Shown: in pieces, positions 43,255 to 53,404 of the stretch
How the letters are laid out: each line of letters starts with the position of its first letter
Numbering within the stretch: position 1 is the stretch's first letter
NCBI GenBank assembly: GCA_000149225.2
Contig: CM000694.1
Span: 1,156,376-1,220,375, forward strand
Length of the DNA: 64,000 nucleotides
Direction: 5' to 3'
Origin: Lachancea kluyveri NRRL Y-12651
Lineage: Eukaryota > Ascomycota > Saccharomycetes > Saccharomycetales > Saccharomycetaceae
The notes under the pieces: generated by a model
Told to the model about the DNA's origin: nothing
Databases searched by the model: none
The model's input: only the letters and a program-made list of their open reading frames with translations
Made by a program: the position numbers and the translations under genes

Positions 43255-43277
43255 GCGACGGAACTTCGTTCCGTCGC
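43255..43277. promoter_or_regulatory. 23-bp perfect inverted repeat with CGG-N9-CCG core
   Basis: Arms GCGACGGAAC (43255-43264) and GTTCCGTCGC (43268-43277) flank the spacer TTC. The arms contain CGG (43259-43261) and CCG (43271-43273) nine bases apart, the geometry of a site for a Zn2Cys6 homodimer. It could also form a DNA or RNA hairpin. A second, weaker inverted repeat CGGCTAG/CTAGCCG lies at 43382-43414. Confidence 0.6.
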
Positions 43278-44575
43278 GCGGAAAGAGAGTAGTTTGTGCA
43301 AGACGAAAATTTTTACAGGCACCATATTATAAGGAACGTAGCATCATCCTCGTTGGATGCATATGTTCTTATTCACTTCCTCGGCTAGTAATGTTTACAC
43401 TTGCGGCCTAGCCGTGGAAAATCTATCGAAGCTTTGCATTTTTGGGGCTTTAGTCAGCAGAGGCACTTGACCTGGACGTGCTGTTTAATACACTCGCTAC
43501 GTATCTTTCTCTGGCTTTAGAAGATATTGGATTTAACCAAAAAAAAAAAGAAAAACCCAATAGGGACATTAGGATGCCTTTGAGATGAGGAGAAATTAAA
43601 AAAGTGACGACAAGATAAGTAGTAGTGCTTTAAAATTTTCTAACTGTTTCTTCTTTGATCTTATACGAAAAATGGAACTGCTGTGCCAATTGCCTTAAGT
43701 GATGCTATAGTTCACGTTATGTTGATCAGGTTAGAAAACAATCCTCGTTTCCCTCACCATAAATATTAAGACAGAGGCAAGAGAAAGTAGTCCAGATTCG
43801 ATATTTCTAAAATACCAAAAACTCTTTAATCTCTTGTTTACAAATACCTGTATCGCCTTTTTTTTTTCTTTATTTTTATTTCTACGGCTTTCCTACACAA
43901 ATTTTTTGCAGATCCAATGATTCGAGATATTCAATGGGATATAGTTATTATGTATGTGAAATGGCACGAAATCTGTAATTATTTGAACAGCCAAGGAGTG
44001 CTACGTGGACTTAGAACCTCAAAATAATTTCTAGCGCTGTGATTGCTTCTGAGAAAAGTCTACACTTCAACACTCATATCACGGAAGAAACTTCAAATCC
44101 TAGTACAATATTTCTTCAATAAACAGGTCGAAACTCCTGCTGACAAACAAGGGTCTAAAACACTAAAGACCTAAAATGTCTTTTTTCCCATATTTTTACA
44201 TAACTGTTTCTGAAGAATTCAAGCACTTTCGAGAGCCACGGTTTTTTGTTCGGGGATACTGATTTTATTAGTTTATTTATCACGATGGTGAGGTTAGCCT
44301 CACTTTGTTTCTGATAGCTTGATCGCCCAATAGTGTCACTAGTATAATGGCGGAAAGTGTTTCAGTAAAAATTATGGTGAAAACAAAAAATTACCAAACG
44401 ATGTGAATAGTATATATTTCAACTGTTTCAAAGCTTTATGTGCTGTTGCGGTACCTAACAAGAACTGCTCGCAATCTGATACAGGCGGCTCTTACAGCCA
44501 CTCGAGATAGTGCGAAGAAGAAGATGCATTCATACGAATTATGTTGATATCTTTTGAGCTCGCCGGGAGAATACA

Positions 44576-45742
44576 ATGAAACCAACCCGATCAAAACTGA
44601 TCAAGCGGAACTCGAGGGTTACACAAAACCAAGATTTTTCTTCCACAATGGCTAATATTATCGAAGCAAAAAAGGAATTAGGTTCAGAAAGAAAATTACG
44701 CTCGAAGTCCCAAGAAGAAAGAGGAGATGACAACCGTTTTAATTTTGACGTAACGGCATATAAAATTGATCCCAAGAAAAAGTTAAATATAGTTAGCAGA
44801 GGTACTAGGTTACCGGCTGGATCGCAACAACTAAATGCAGAAAGGAAGCAACTCTCTAAAATGAAGCTGGCCATTAAAAAGTGCGTGCTTCGAAACATTT
44901 CAAAGAGACATGAGGATATGTTGTCAGATGACATTTACCGTCCTTACCATAAGAGAATGCTGAAACAGGAAAACCGAATGATCAATGACGATAAGTTGCA
45001 ATCCGAAGCGGAGGCTGAAAGGCTGCAGCACATTTTCGAGAAGTTGGACTCGATGGATTGGAAAACATCTCTTGTGAAGATAACCGTGATACAGAACCTG
45101 GACGATGACAAGGAACTAGAGGATAAAAGAATACTGACCAAGAAAGCAATTAAGGATATGTTAGATATGTTTCATGACATGAAAAGTAGGAGCAATCTTC
45201 TTTCGCGTAATTACAAGGTTGGTAGGATTGACCCTGTAAAAAACCCTGAGGATTTATATGACAAAGTTGACAAGACCTTAATCATGGGGTATGAAAGTTC
45301 TTCAGATGAAGAAGAAGAAGCATTGTGTGTGGATGAAATAAGGACCCATAGAAGACTTAAAAGGGAACAAAGATATGGTTGTCCTGTGGTGATTCACTTA
45401 AAAGAATCAGCTAGGAGTCGTATGAAGTTCACTATTGTTGCAGAACCGCTGAGAAAGCCCTACATAGCAAAGAATACTAAAGACGAAAAGGATATATGGA
45501 ATAAGAAAGCTATTGGACCCCCTGATAGATTTGAATATTATCCTCCTTTACCAAAGCAAGCCGCTATTCGTAGAGAGAAGATCGAAGTACCATTAACAAT
45601 AAAGCCTTTGCCATTAAAGGACTTGAGTAGTATTTACCGATATGATGGTTCTTGCGTTAAAAAACCAAAACCACCACTTACTCGAAAGAACAGGAAAAAT
45701 ATATCCAAGGGCAAGAAAAAAGTCATCCATCCGAAAAAATGA
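44576..45742 (+). CDS. SAS4: SAS histone acetyltransferase complex subunit Sas4
   Basis: A 388-residue basic protein, shorter than S. cerevisiae Sas4 (481). It is assigned by its place directly beside SCC2 (YDR181C-YDR180W, same relative orientation) and by the Sas4-type core containing LLSRNYKVGRIDPVKNPEDL, YGCPVVIHLKES and a Lys-rich tail. Sas4 bridges Sas2 and Sas5 in the complex that acetylates histone H4 Lys16 and limits silent-chromatin spread (family knowledge). A SSSDEEEEA acidic patch sits near residue 245. No enzyme motif is expected. Confidence 0.88.
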   Translation: MKPTRSKLIKRNSRVTQNQDFSSTMANIIEAKKELGSERKLRSKSQEERGDDNRFNFDVTAYKIDPKKKLNIVSRGTRLPAGSQQLNAERKQLSKMKLAIKKCVLRNISKRHEDMLSDDIYRPYHKRMLKQENRMINDDKLQSEAEAERLQHIFEKLDSMDWKTSLVKITVIQNLDDDKELEDKRILTKKAIKDMLDMFHDMKSRSNLLSRNYKVGRIDPVKNPEDLYDKVDKTLIMGYESSSDEEEEALCVDEIRTHRRLKREQRYGCPVVIHLKESARSRMKFTIVAEPLRKPYIAKNTKDEKDIWNKKAIGPPDRFEYYPPLPKQAAIRREKIEVPLTIKPLPLKDLSSIYRYDGSCVKKPKPPLTRKNRKNISKGKKKVIHPKK

Positions 45743-46558
45743 TTCTATTTCTGGTTACAAGGTAGTCAGAGAGTTACGCGTTAGAAAAAGGAGAACTGAG
45801 AAACTTAAAAATAGTATATGAAAGAGGGTCTGAGCATTAAGATAAACCCCTGATCTTACAGTAAAGCTTGATATCGTGGATAGGTGATCAGGTGCTGCCC
45901 GATACCTAAAGGGAGGAAACGAAACGAACTTTTGTCATTACAGCACGGTTTATGAAAAGGCTTTAACATCTCCATTTTAAGAGTAGTTCACAAAATCTCT
46001 GTAATTTGTAAGAGCGAGTATGTTTACCTCGAAAAAGCAAAACGCAATCAGGAGAGGAAATAATCTGTCATTATCTCGCAAACTAAAAAACGTGAACATA
46101 TGTCTAACGGCAGGCGTAATAACAAGATTTTAAGTAGAGAAACAGAATCAAGTAATCGTGGGGACTTAAGATTAGTACCTCATATAGAGCACTGGGGCCC
46201 TATTAAAAGAGTGCTAATTACCCTGTAAACAAATCATCCGAAAGCGCCATTGTGTTCTCTCCTCAATCTTAGGAATAACCCGTTCTTTTTCAAACTGGAG
46301 TTTCCTTAAGGGAGTGAGAATAACGGAGAACTTAAGAGCAGCCTGATATTGGTGCCTCCTTGCCTGCTAGAAGACAATGTACTTATTTATATGTTCGAAA
46401 ACAGGAATATTGACAGTATCGCAATGTTTCTGTTAGGTGCTCATTGGAACAAGAAAAATCTCACTTGTATGTTTGTTAGCTTGTTTATATCCCAAAATAT
46501 AGATGATTGGGGTTTTTAATCAATATGAAAATATCTGAGCGATTTTAAGTAAAAAATA
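45743..46558. other. Long convergent spacer SAS4-SCC2
   Basis: 816 bp between two stop codons, against 30-350 bp for the other convergent pairs in this window. The sequence is not strongly AT-rich and has no long open frame. I looked for snoRNA boxes, tRNA and LTR ends and found nothing convincing; an AGAAGACAATG at 46369-46379 after a GC-richer stretch could be an H/ACA 3' end, but no fold was computed. Confidence 0.5.
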
Positions 46559-49500
46559 TTAAGCTAGCATATTCGCATACATCGTGCAAATCTCTTTGTG
46601 TTGCGTATCGACATCATAGACATTGAGAAATATTGAATCAGCATCTAAATGTGCTGTATGAGTTCCAGAAAGTGGTAGTGATTTTGATTTCAAATCTGCT
46701 TCTTCAGCAGTACCAACCAGTAACAGTTTGTCATTAGACAATGCAAACGTTTTGAACAAAAATCTTCTGAGCTCATCCAAGGAAAGTCTACAAACTATCA
46801 AATTTGAGACGCGTTGAAAACGAAGATCTGTGGAAAGATCTTTCATATGGTCTTTGATCAACTCGACAAGTTGTTCAGAACTTAAATCTAAGGATTTCAC
46901 AAATGTGTACAATTCCAATTGGTTTTCGAACGATATCCTAGCCAAATTGAAACAGAGAAATAAAATTGCATCCCTTGTGTCGTTATCAGTGTTGATGCTA
47001 TTACAGTAGTTTTGAAACACCTTTTTCACTGCAATTAAAAGCTTCGTCGTGTTTTTTTTATTCGTGCTGGTCATTTCCTGAATTCTCCTTAAAAAGAAGT
47101 CTTCTTTGTAAAAAAGTGCTCCATATATTTGCTTAGAATAGGTAACAGCCAATTTAATACCTTGGCCAAGAGTACTAAACACCATGCTCTCATACTTTTC
47201 GAAAATGTCTCGGAGCATTGAAAAGACTAGGTTCCTCATATACGAGCGATTAGAATTGGTTAATGCAATTAGTGTTGGGATACTTAATGCTGGATTGGTA
47301 TAACCGTAATCAAGGATTAGCTTCAAAAATCTGATGGCGACAAGAGAGCTTTTAGCATCCGAGATTAGACAAATGTCCAAAATTTTGTCCAAATACCTCA
47401 AAACCAAAGCAGAACAAATACCATCGTTAACCGACTCAGTCTTATTGTAATGCATGACTCTTTTTTTCAGCGCTTCGCTTGAAGATACGGTGGCATTAAC
47501 ACCTGCTTGCTTAATAGACCTTTGTTCCTCTTCTAGAAAAAAATCATAAAAGCTCTCTAACATCACCAATTTTATGTCTAAAGTACCATTTTCAAATTCC
47601 AAATCGAAAACTTTTAAAACGTGATGTGAGTTGAATAGCTTAGGGTATGATGAAGAAATTTTAATCAAGTTTTTAATGGAAATTCTTCTTAAGACATGTG
47701 GTATCTCTTTCTTGGTAAATACCAAAAGGCACTTGGTGACATATTCAAATATGTTTTCTCTTGTTTTCAAATTTGGAAAATTCTTTGGCGTATTTTCCAA
47801 CTTACAAAACCTTGAGAATCCAGTCGCCAAATATAATAGTCTCTGCAATTTTCCATCTAACTTAACAGAGGACGGGTTTGTCGTAGCACCATTAATATAC
47901 GGACTTAAATGTTTCAAGCATGATGAACATGCCTTTGAAATTCTGGAATTATCCTTTCTGTGTATTGATACACTCCAAGCCAATGGAATAGCTTCTTCAA
48001 TCTCTCTCACGTTCATTCTTGGTAACTTGCCCAATAAAGAGGTCTCTAAATCATACAAAAATTTAGGTTTGAAGTTGGATAGTTTGTTAAAACTGTTCTT
48101 GAATATTTTCAAGGTATAATATTGCAAACCAAATTTTTCAGCAGAAAACAAGTACGGATACAATGCAACAATTTGGTCTTTCGTAATAAAAGGTCGGTCG
48201 CATTCAGAAAACATAGCTAATAACCCCCAAACCCTATTTTTCTCTTCCAGTTGCGATTCTGACATATCGTCTGCATCACAAGATTGCATTTCAATAGCTA
48301 ACTCAACCATTATGTTAGTTAGTTTCTGAACGGAGAATATGATCTTTTTAACCAGGTCTCGTGGATGGACACTATTGTTTAAAACGTAAAAGTTCAAGAA
48401 GAAGCTAAAAAGTTCATAGGACTTTTCACCTGAAGAAACTACCATGGCTATAACAGATATAATTTCTCTGCACTTTTTTTCTTGTAGCTCTGGGCTGTTT
48501 TCTAGGTCTAGAATGCATAAAAACCATCTATTCATCAAAGCATTTCTCGCGGCATCGATAATAATATCTTCCTCATCTTCTATCCTCTTAAGCAGCCTGT
48601 TAGCAACATAAGACTTGACACTTAAATCTTCAGATTCATCATAAATCTTCTCATTCATTTTTAAGACATGCTTTCTAACCGAAATGCTATCATCATTATA
48701 ATTTAAATTTATCTGTTGGTAAAATGTGACATAAGATGTACCCAAGTTGACTAGATCAAGAATCGCATCTTTTACAGATGCGGAAGAATCGTTTAGTCGA
48801 TTTTCTATGGTTTCCTTAACCATTGGAGTTGAAAGCATATTACGATCTTTTGCGATTAAGAGGGATAAACACTTAATTGCGCCAGATCTTAACTTAATCT
48901 TCTGCTTATCAAGTAGAGATAATATCAACTTCAAATAGGGTTCATAGAGACCTACCAAGTCTGAAGCATATAAAATCGAGCAGTAATCTTTTTTGATCCC
49001 CTCGATATCTTCATTAGAAATGGTGTCACCGATCACTGCCGATTGAGAATGAATACTCTTCAAAACAGGAATAAGCATTAAATTAATCTTAGCTTTCCAT
49101 TCCTCTGAATCTTTGCCAAGTTCTGCAAGCTTCAATAGCATAGTCACTTGTTTGTCCCATAAGAATTTGGTGCACGAAGTGGTTGCAGATAACCTCCTTG
49201 TATAGGCAAAACAACGTGAAAACTTATCCAGCAATTTTTCGATCTGGTTTGGGTAATTAAAAATTTTAATCAAGTTGTTATCTTCAGCATCTCGAATAGA
49301 TAATCTTATATCTAAAATGGTACTACCGATATTGCCTGCAATTTGTAATGCAAATGCCTCTACATTCGCGGTTCTTTGCTGAGATGGGCTAAAGACTAGT
49401 AGCAATTTTTTCAATAGAGAATCAAGAATGATTTCCGAAATAGACCAGTTCGGATATAGAACCATGGCCAACAAGTCCTGAGTATAGTTTTCTAGGATAT

Positions 49501-50989
49501 AACGGTATTTGGAAACATTGTGAAAACATTTGTTCAAAATAACTTCATTAATGTGATGAATATCAGCATCCAAAGAGTTCCGAAGCTCTTGATGATAACT
49601 TGAAACGTCCGCTAGCGCATCTTCGTTCAATTCGTCAATACGAGAGCAATAATCGTAAGAGTTTATAGTTTGTAGCATGGATACAAGAGTAAATGTGAAG
49701 TGGGTCAAGTATAATGAATTATCAATGCACTTTAATTTTTTCTGGGATCTTGTCATGGGCAAACTTTCTAAGCGCGATAACAATTCATCAATTATAAACA
49801 TTCTCTGTTCAGGTAGCTTCTCAAAAATTGTAACCAATACTTGCGTGCTGATGGACTTAATGTTTTCCAAACAGTTTTGTAGTTGGATATTACCAGCAGT
49901 ATAAAGAGAATTAGACATAAGCAAATCAGAAAACATGTAAACCAATTTCGTGACAAAACCATCGTCCAAATTAGGTCTTTTCTTGACGTATGGAGGTAGA
50001 AGAGATAGTGTAGCCTGTAGCAGCAATAACACCATTTGGTGTTTGGGTAAATTTTGGGAATCTTCTTTGATGAGTTCCACAGTTTCAGAGATAAATTGAA
50101 TGGGTGCCAGAAAGTATTCCTCTAGGTACAACCTACTGTCATCTTTATCGAGTAAGAAAACCATGAATATTAGTGAAGCAGACCCTAAAGCCACTCTTTG
50201 AAAAAATTGCTCATTCTCCATAATGTTTACTCGCTCTTTGCATATTTTGATATTAGCCGTACAGACACTAAGCAATCTTTGTAGAACATCTACCTCGATT
50301 TTTGGCCAAACAGTGGGTACTGATAGGATGTTCTTGAGCACGATTTGTATCTTCTCTAGACATAAATCAGTTAAAATGTATAAATCGGTGCCAACAGGGT
50401 TCCAATATTGCAAATTACTTGTTTCTGCAGAAGTTTCATCGCGACCAATAGATTCCATCAATATGTTCAAGTGTTTTAAGTATTGATCGCCTAGCGCAAC
50501 CTGATTAACTGTGACACTCATAGAAGTTCTTACCTTCTTATGAGAACCAATCATTTCAACATCGACATTTTGACTTTTGTCTTCTTCTCTACTATGTTTG
50601 TCACCAGTTTTTATTGCATGAGACAAAATTTTATCGGAACCTATTACTGGTGTTACGTCCAAGCACTTTTTAGCTAGCGGAGATAGCCCATCAAATAAGT
50701 TCAGTTCAGAAGAGTCTGGATTTTTGAGCACATTCTCAGGCCTTTTAAAATGCAATGGAGTATCCATATCTTTGTTTGGGAAATCCAAGTTAATCGGATA
50801 CGGGTACTCCATCAATGCAGGAGGTGGAGGGCTAAACGCATCTTTTGGCGTTGCAATGGAAATGTTCAGTTGTGATTGCAGCAAACCTGCCAGATCTCCT
50901 TTAGGTACCAGATAACTCAGCGGTTCGAATTCCAGAGATTCCACTAACCGCTTTGGGATATTTGTGTGTTCACCTGGGAAACTTGACAT
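46559..50989 (-). CDS. SCC2: Cohesin loader subunit Scc2
   Basis: A 1,476-residue HEAT-repeat protein (S. cerevisiae 1,493) that with Scc4 loads cohesin onto chromosomes and stimulates its ATPase. I use ATG 50989 (MSSFPGEHTNIPKRLVE); three codons upstream the frame begins with GTG. Matching blocks include LSYLVPKGDLAGLL (Scc4-binding N-terminus), DNNLIKIFNYP, the HEAT core LRSGAIKCLSLLIAKDRNML, NDSSASVKDAILDLV, NYNDDSISVRKHVLKMNEKIYDE (split across residues 750-775), RMNVREIEEAIPLAWSVS and TKCLLVFTKKEIPHVLRR. Divergent from PUS5 with 234 bp between starts. Confidence 0.97.
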   Translation of the reverse strand: MSSFPGEHTNIPKRLVESLEFEPLSYLVPKGDLAGLLQSQLNISIATPKDAFSPPPPALMEYPYPINLDFPNKDMDTPLHFKRPENVLKNPDSSELNLFDGLSPLAKKCLDVTPVIGSDKILSHAIKTGDKHSREEDKSQNVDVEMIGSHKKVRTSMSVTVNQVALGDQYLKHLNILMESIGRDETSAETSNLQYWNPVGTDLYILTDLCLEKIQIVLKNILSVPTVWPKIEVDVLQRLLSVCTANIKICKERVNIMENEQFFQRVALGSASLIFMVFLLDKDDSRLYLEEYFLAPIQFISETVELIKEDSQNLPKHQMVLLLLQATLSLLPPYVKKRPNLDDGFVTKLVYMFSDLLMSNSLYTAGNIQLQNCLENIKSISTQVLVTIFEKLPEQRMFIIDELLSRLESLPMTRSQKKLKCIDNSLYLTHFTFTLVSMLQTINSYDYCSRIDELNEDALADVSSYHQELRNSLDADIHHINEVILNKCFHNVSKYRYILENYTQDLLAMVLYPNWSISEIILDSLLKKLLLVFSPSQQRTANVEAFALQIAGNIGSTILDIRLSIRDAEDNNLIKIFNYPNQIEKLLDKFSRCFAYTRRLSATTSCTKFLWDKQVTMLLKLAELGKDSEEWKAKINLMLIPVLKSIHSQSAVIGDTISNEDIEGIKKDYCSILYASDLVGLYEPYLKLILSLLDKQKIKLRSGAIKCLSLLIAKDRNMLSTPMVKETIENRLNDSSASVKDAILDLVNLGTSYVTFYQQINLNYNDDSISVRKHVLKMNEKIYDESEDLSVKSYVANRLLKRIEDEEDIIIDAARNALMNRWFLCILDLENSPELQEKKCREIISVIAMVVSSGEKSYELFSFFLNFYVLNNSVHPRDLVKKIIFSVQKLTNIMVELAIEMQSCDADDMSESQLEEKNRVWGLLAMFSECDRPFITKDQIVALYPYLFSAEKFGLQYYTLKIFKNSFNKLSNFKPKFLYDLETSLLGKLPRMNVREIEEAIPLAWSVSIHRKDNSRISKACSSCLKHLSPYINGATTNPSSVKLDGKLQRLLYLATGFSRFCKLENTPKNFPNLKTRENIFEYVTKCLLVFTKKEIPHVLRRISIKNLIKISSSYPKLFNSHHVLKVFDLEFENGTLDIKLVMLESFYDFFLEEEQRSIKQAGVNATVSSSEALKKRVMHYNKTESVNDGICSALVLRYLDKILDICLISDAKSSLVAIRFLKLILDYGYTNPALSIPTLIALTNSNRSYMRNLVFSMLRDIFEKYESMVFSTLGQGIKLAVTYSKQIYGALFYKEDFFLRRIQEMTSTNKKNTTKLLIAVKKVFQNYCNSINTDNDTRDAILFLCFNLARISFENQLELYTFVKSLDLSSEQLVELIKDHMKDLSTDLRFQRVSNLIVCRLSLDELRRFLFKTFALSNDKLLLVGTAEEADLKSKSLPLSGTHTAHLDADSIFLNVYDVDTQHKEICTMYANMLA

Positions 50990-51223
50990 AGCCGCCACCT
51001 AAATGATACGAACTATAATAAGGTAAAAAAGCAATAACAAGGTACCAAAAGAAATGGATACTAGTTTTTGATATGAAGAATACCACAAGGAAATATGGGA
51101 GCTCTTTCAACAGTTGTTTTAGTTCACTTTTCCTGTTTTCGTAGCCTTTGAATATCTGTGATAAAAAAGATCCCAGGCGGCGCGTTTTTAGAGATCGCTC
51201 TCACACAATTAGCCAATAATACG

Positions 51224-51988
51224 ATGCCCAACAAATTCGGTACAACCTGTAAGAACATTTTCAACCTAAGAGTTCCAATCATTTATAATGGCAAAAACTA
51301 TTTAATCGTAAACAAAGCAGTGGGCATATTTTGCCAGCCTCCTGATTTGAGGGAATGGCACAAAGCACAAAGAGAAGACCCACCGGTGTTATTAGATATA
51401 CTAAGGGAGAATAGTGGCATTTGCAACGTGCAAGAGCTAAGGACAGTTCATCGGTTAGATAGCCGTGTAACAGGAGGTGTGCTTATTGCAAAAAACAAAA
51501 ACTCAGCGGTTCAATTTGCCAAGAACTTGAAGAAGGGTGGTAACTTTGGTTTCGCCTTCACCAGAAAGTATGTGGCTTTAGTAAGTGGCACGCCCAAGGA
51601 GCCCGTTTCGGAGCAAGGCATCATATGTAAAGATGGAATGATAACTCAGTACAAGCGTATCAAGGAAAACTGTCTAGTTGTCCAACTGCATACAGGTAAA
51701 AAGCACCAAATTCGCAAACACCTTGCACATGTCTTGGGGCAACCATTGCTAAACGATTTGAAGTATGGAGGCAAGCAGATATTTGGTGCTGGTGATCAAA
51801 TAGCACTTCACTCTGCATTTATAAAAACTAAGATTGGCTTACAAGTAAATGAACATTTGATCCCCGTCCCGTCTAGTGGGACAGCTTTATGGAGTGAATG
51901 TCTAGGATCTGATGGGCACTTCGATACACGTATACAGAATACGCTTTTGGAAAACTGGAAAGAGGAAATCAAGAGATGTGAGCAATGA
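51224..51988 (+). CDS. PUS5: Mitochondrial 21S rRNA pseudouridine synthase Pus5
   Basis: A 254-residue RluA-family pseudouridine synthase, the same length as S. cerevisiae Pus5. The catalytic Asp lies in HRLDSRVTGGVLIAKN (RLD motif); LVVQLHTGKKHQIRKHLA and IALHSAFIKTKIG are the other family motifs, and NYLIVNKAVGIFCQP opens the domain. I start at ATG 51224; a longer frame begins only at a GTG. Pus5 modifies one uridine of the mitochondrial large rRNA. The last 20 bp overlap the 3' end of NVJ3 on the other strand. It follows SEC10 in the chromosome XII track (YLR165C). Confidence 0.9.
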   Translation: MPNKFGTTCKNIFNLRVPIIYNGKNYLIVNKAVGIFCQPPDLREWHKAQREDPPVLLDILRENSGICNVQELRTVHRLDSRVTGGVLIAKNKNSAVQFAKNLKKGGNFGFAFTRKYVALVSGTPKEPVSEQGIICKDGMITQYKRIKENCLVVQLHTGKKHQIRKHLAHVLGQPLLNDLKYGGKQIFGAGDQIALHSAFIKTKIGLQVNEHLIPVPSSGTALWSECLGSDGHFDTRIQNTLLENWKEEIKRCEQ

Positions 51989-53225
51989 CACAATCTAATA
52001 ACCTGTGTAATATGAATCTATTCATGTATTTGTCCCAACAGATAGCCTTTACGAAGGCACTTATATCGTCATCCGTGATCCCTAGCAGTTGATATAACCT
52101 GTGCCTAATACAAACCCTAGAAATAGATTCTTCACATTGTTTTTTCAACAGTTCAAACTCCTCTTCTGTTGGGGGTACTTTTCCGGGTCCCATCCTGTTA
52201 TCATTAGGGAAAAGTACGTGCCTCAGCTGAATAAACATGATAGAAATCGTCTGCGGATTTAAAAATTTAGTCTTTAACAAATTATTGAACATATTTCCGA
52301 GGATATGGTTTAGTGTTGAGGATCGAGCAGAGTATTTCTGTATAAATTTGCTGCCACTATAGAATAGTGGTTTACGGGATTCCAACTGGAAGGCGTGTTT
52401 GAATAAGGTGAAAATATACTTGTAGACAAAAGGTCTCCCGGGAGCAGGTTCTGTAGTATTATCCATCGATGTCATATACGCAATACCATGGCTGAATGAC
52501 CGCGCCCATTTTCTTATTCTGTCTAGTGCCGAAACCGGTTTTTCTTCTACTTCAAGCAGAAGTTTATTGCAAATGCTGGCAATAATCTCCATAAGGATAA
52601 AAGGCTCCACGATTCTCTCCAAAACCTTAGATAATAACAGGTCACCAATAAGAGCTTCTAAAAAAGTTCGTTGTAATTCTGACCCATTATCTAGTGGACC
52701 TATTATTTTAGAAACAATTACTTTAGGGTACCGATTGTCGTACAAACATAGCCTGTTGAATTCAGCATAACCAAGATCTTGGGAAACCACTTTCCGCATT
52801 ATCCTTATATGCTGTGAGACCAACATGGCCCAATCATCGCATATTAAACTCGCAAAGTCTGTGTCATGTTTAGTATTTAAATAATTTAGTAGCCTTTCAA
52901 TCAGGGAAAACAACTCTGCCATAAACTGAGCATCAGCGGTTGGGATTTTGGTACCATACCACGAAGTAACAAAATTCTTGAATATGAGAGCGAAAAAGGC
53001 ATGAATGCTTAACTTTGTAGGTGAAAGTTCTTGTATATTACGATGTATTACTTGCGGATAAGCTGAACAACATAAGGATACAAGGTAATCTTTAGAATCT
53101 TTATCGTAAGGTGAAGTATAGGGTTCATCTTCATTTTCATCATGTTTCAGTTGAGTTGATAGCTTTGCCTTACGATGATACCGAGACAATAATCGAGAAT
53201 TAGTGTTATAAAGGATATTCGACAT
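51969..53225 (-). CDS. NVJ3: PXA-domain protein of nucleus-vacuole junctions, Nvj3-like
   Basis: A 418-residue protein starting MSNILYNTNSRLL, assigned as the YDR179W-A ortholog by position between SCC2 and CSN9 and by a sorting-nexin-type PXA domain: HAFFALIFKNFVTSWYG, ADAQFMAELFSLIERLLNYL, and a later KVLERIVEPFILMEIIASICNKLL, split across residues 65-250. An ATG at 53285 would add 20 residues; upstream of that the frame starts with GTG. S. cerevisiae Nvj3 is 463 residues and localises with Mdm1 at nucleus-vacuole contacts. The overlap with PUS5 is convergent. Confidence 0.85.
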   Translation of the reverse strand: MSNILYNTNSRLLSRYHRKAKLSTQLKHDENEDEPYTSPYDKDSKDYLVSLCCSAYPQVIHRNIQELSPTKLSIHAFFALIFKNFVTSWYGTKIPTADAQFMAELFSLIERLLNYLNTKHDTDFASLICDDWAMLVSQHIRIMRKVVSQDLGYAEFNRLCLYDNRYPKVIVSKIIGPLDNGSELQRTFLEALIGDLLLSKVLERIVEPFILMEIIASICNKLLLEVEEKPVSALDRIRKWARSFSHGIAYMTSMDNTTEPAPGRPFVYKYIFTLFKHAFQLESRKPLFYSGSKFIQKYSARSSTLNHILGNMFNNLLKTKFLNPQTISIMFIQLRHVLFPNDNRMGPGKVPPTEEEFELLKKQCEESISRVCIRHRLYQLLGITDDDISAFVKAICWDKYMNRFILHRLLDCVIAHIS

Positions 53226-53404
53226 GCCAGTTGTTCCCTTTATGCTACAATATACCTCTTCCCTCCGTTTCACCTCACCTCGCATTCTCTTTTGACACTG
53301 AAAATACACCGCCAGACGCGCTCCTAACTTCGCAAGAGTCTTTGAAATCGATCAAAAGGAGGCGAGCCACCCTTTACCAAACTAAGGGTACAAAACATAT
53401 CTAA

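Larger units (their letters stand above)
42285..44575. other. 2.3-kb divergent spacer between the Zn2Cys6 gene and SAS4
   Basis: Much longer than other divergent spacers here. The first 1.1 kb is comparatively GC-richer and carries several CGG or CCG palindromes; the rest is AT-rich with long T or A tracts (for example 43540-43550 and 43859-43868). Short open frames of 60-80 codons occur on both strands (42353-42553, 42600-42812, 42895-43104, and minus-strand 43095-43325) without similarity or codon bias I can recognise. It may be a long regulatory region or the remains of a lost gene. Confidence 0.5.

Noticed and set aside
42353-43325. Several 60-80 codon frames in the spacer upstream of the Zn2Cys6 gene
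   Set aside because: They are of the length expected by chance, overlap on both strands and show no family motif.
49426-49450. CDEIII-like sequence TGATTTCCGAAATAG suggesting a point centromere
   Set aside because: It lies inside the conserved SCC2 coding sequence and has no adjacent AT-rich CDEII or CDEI. No other CCGAA-centred CDEIII was found in the large spacers.
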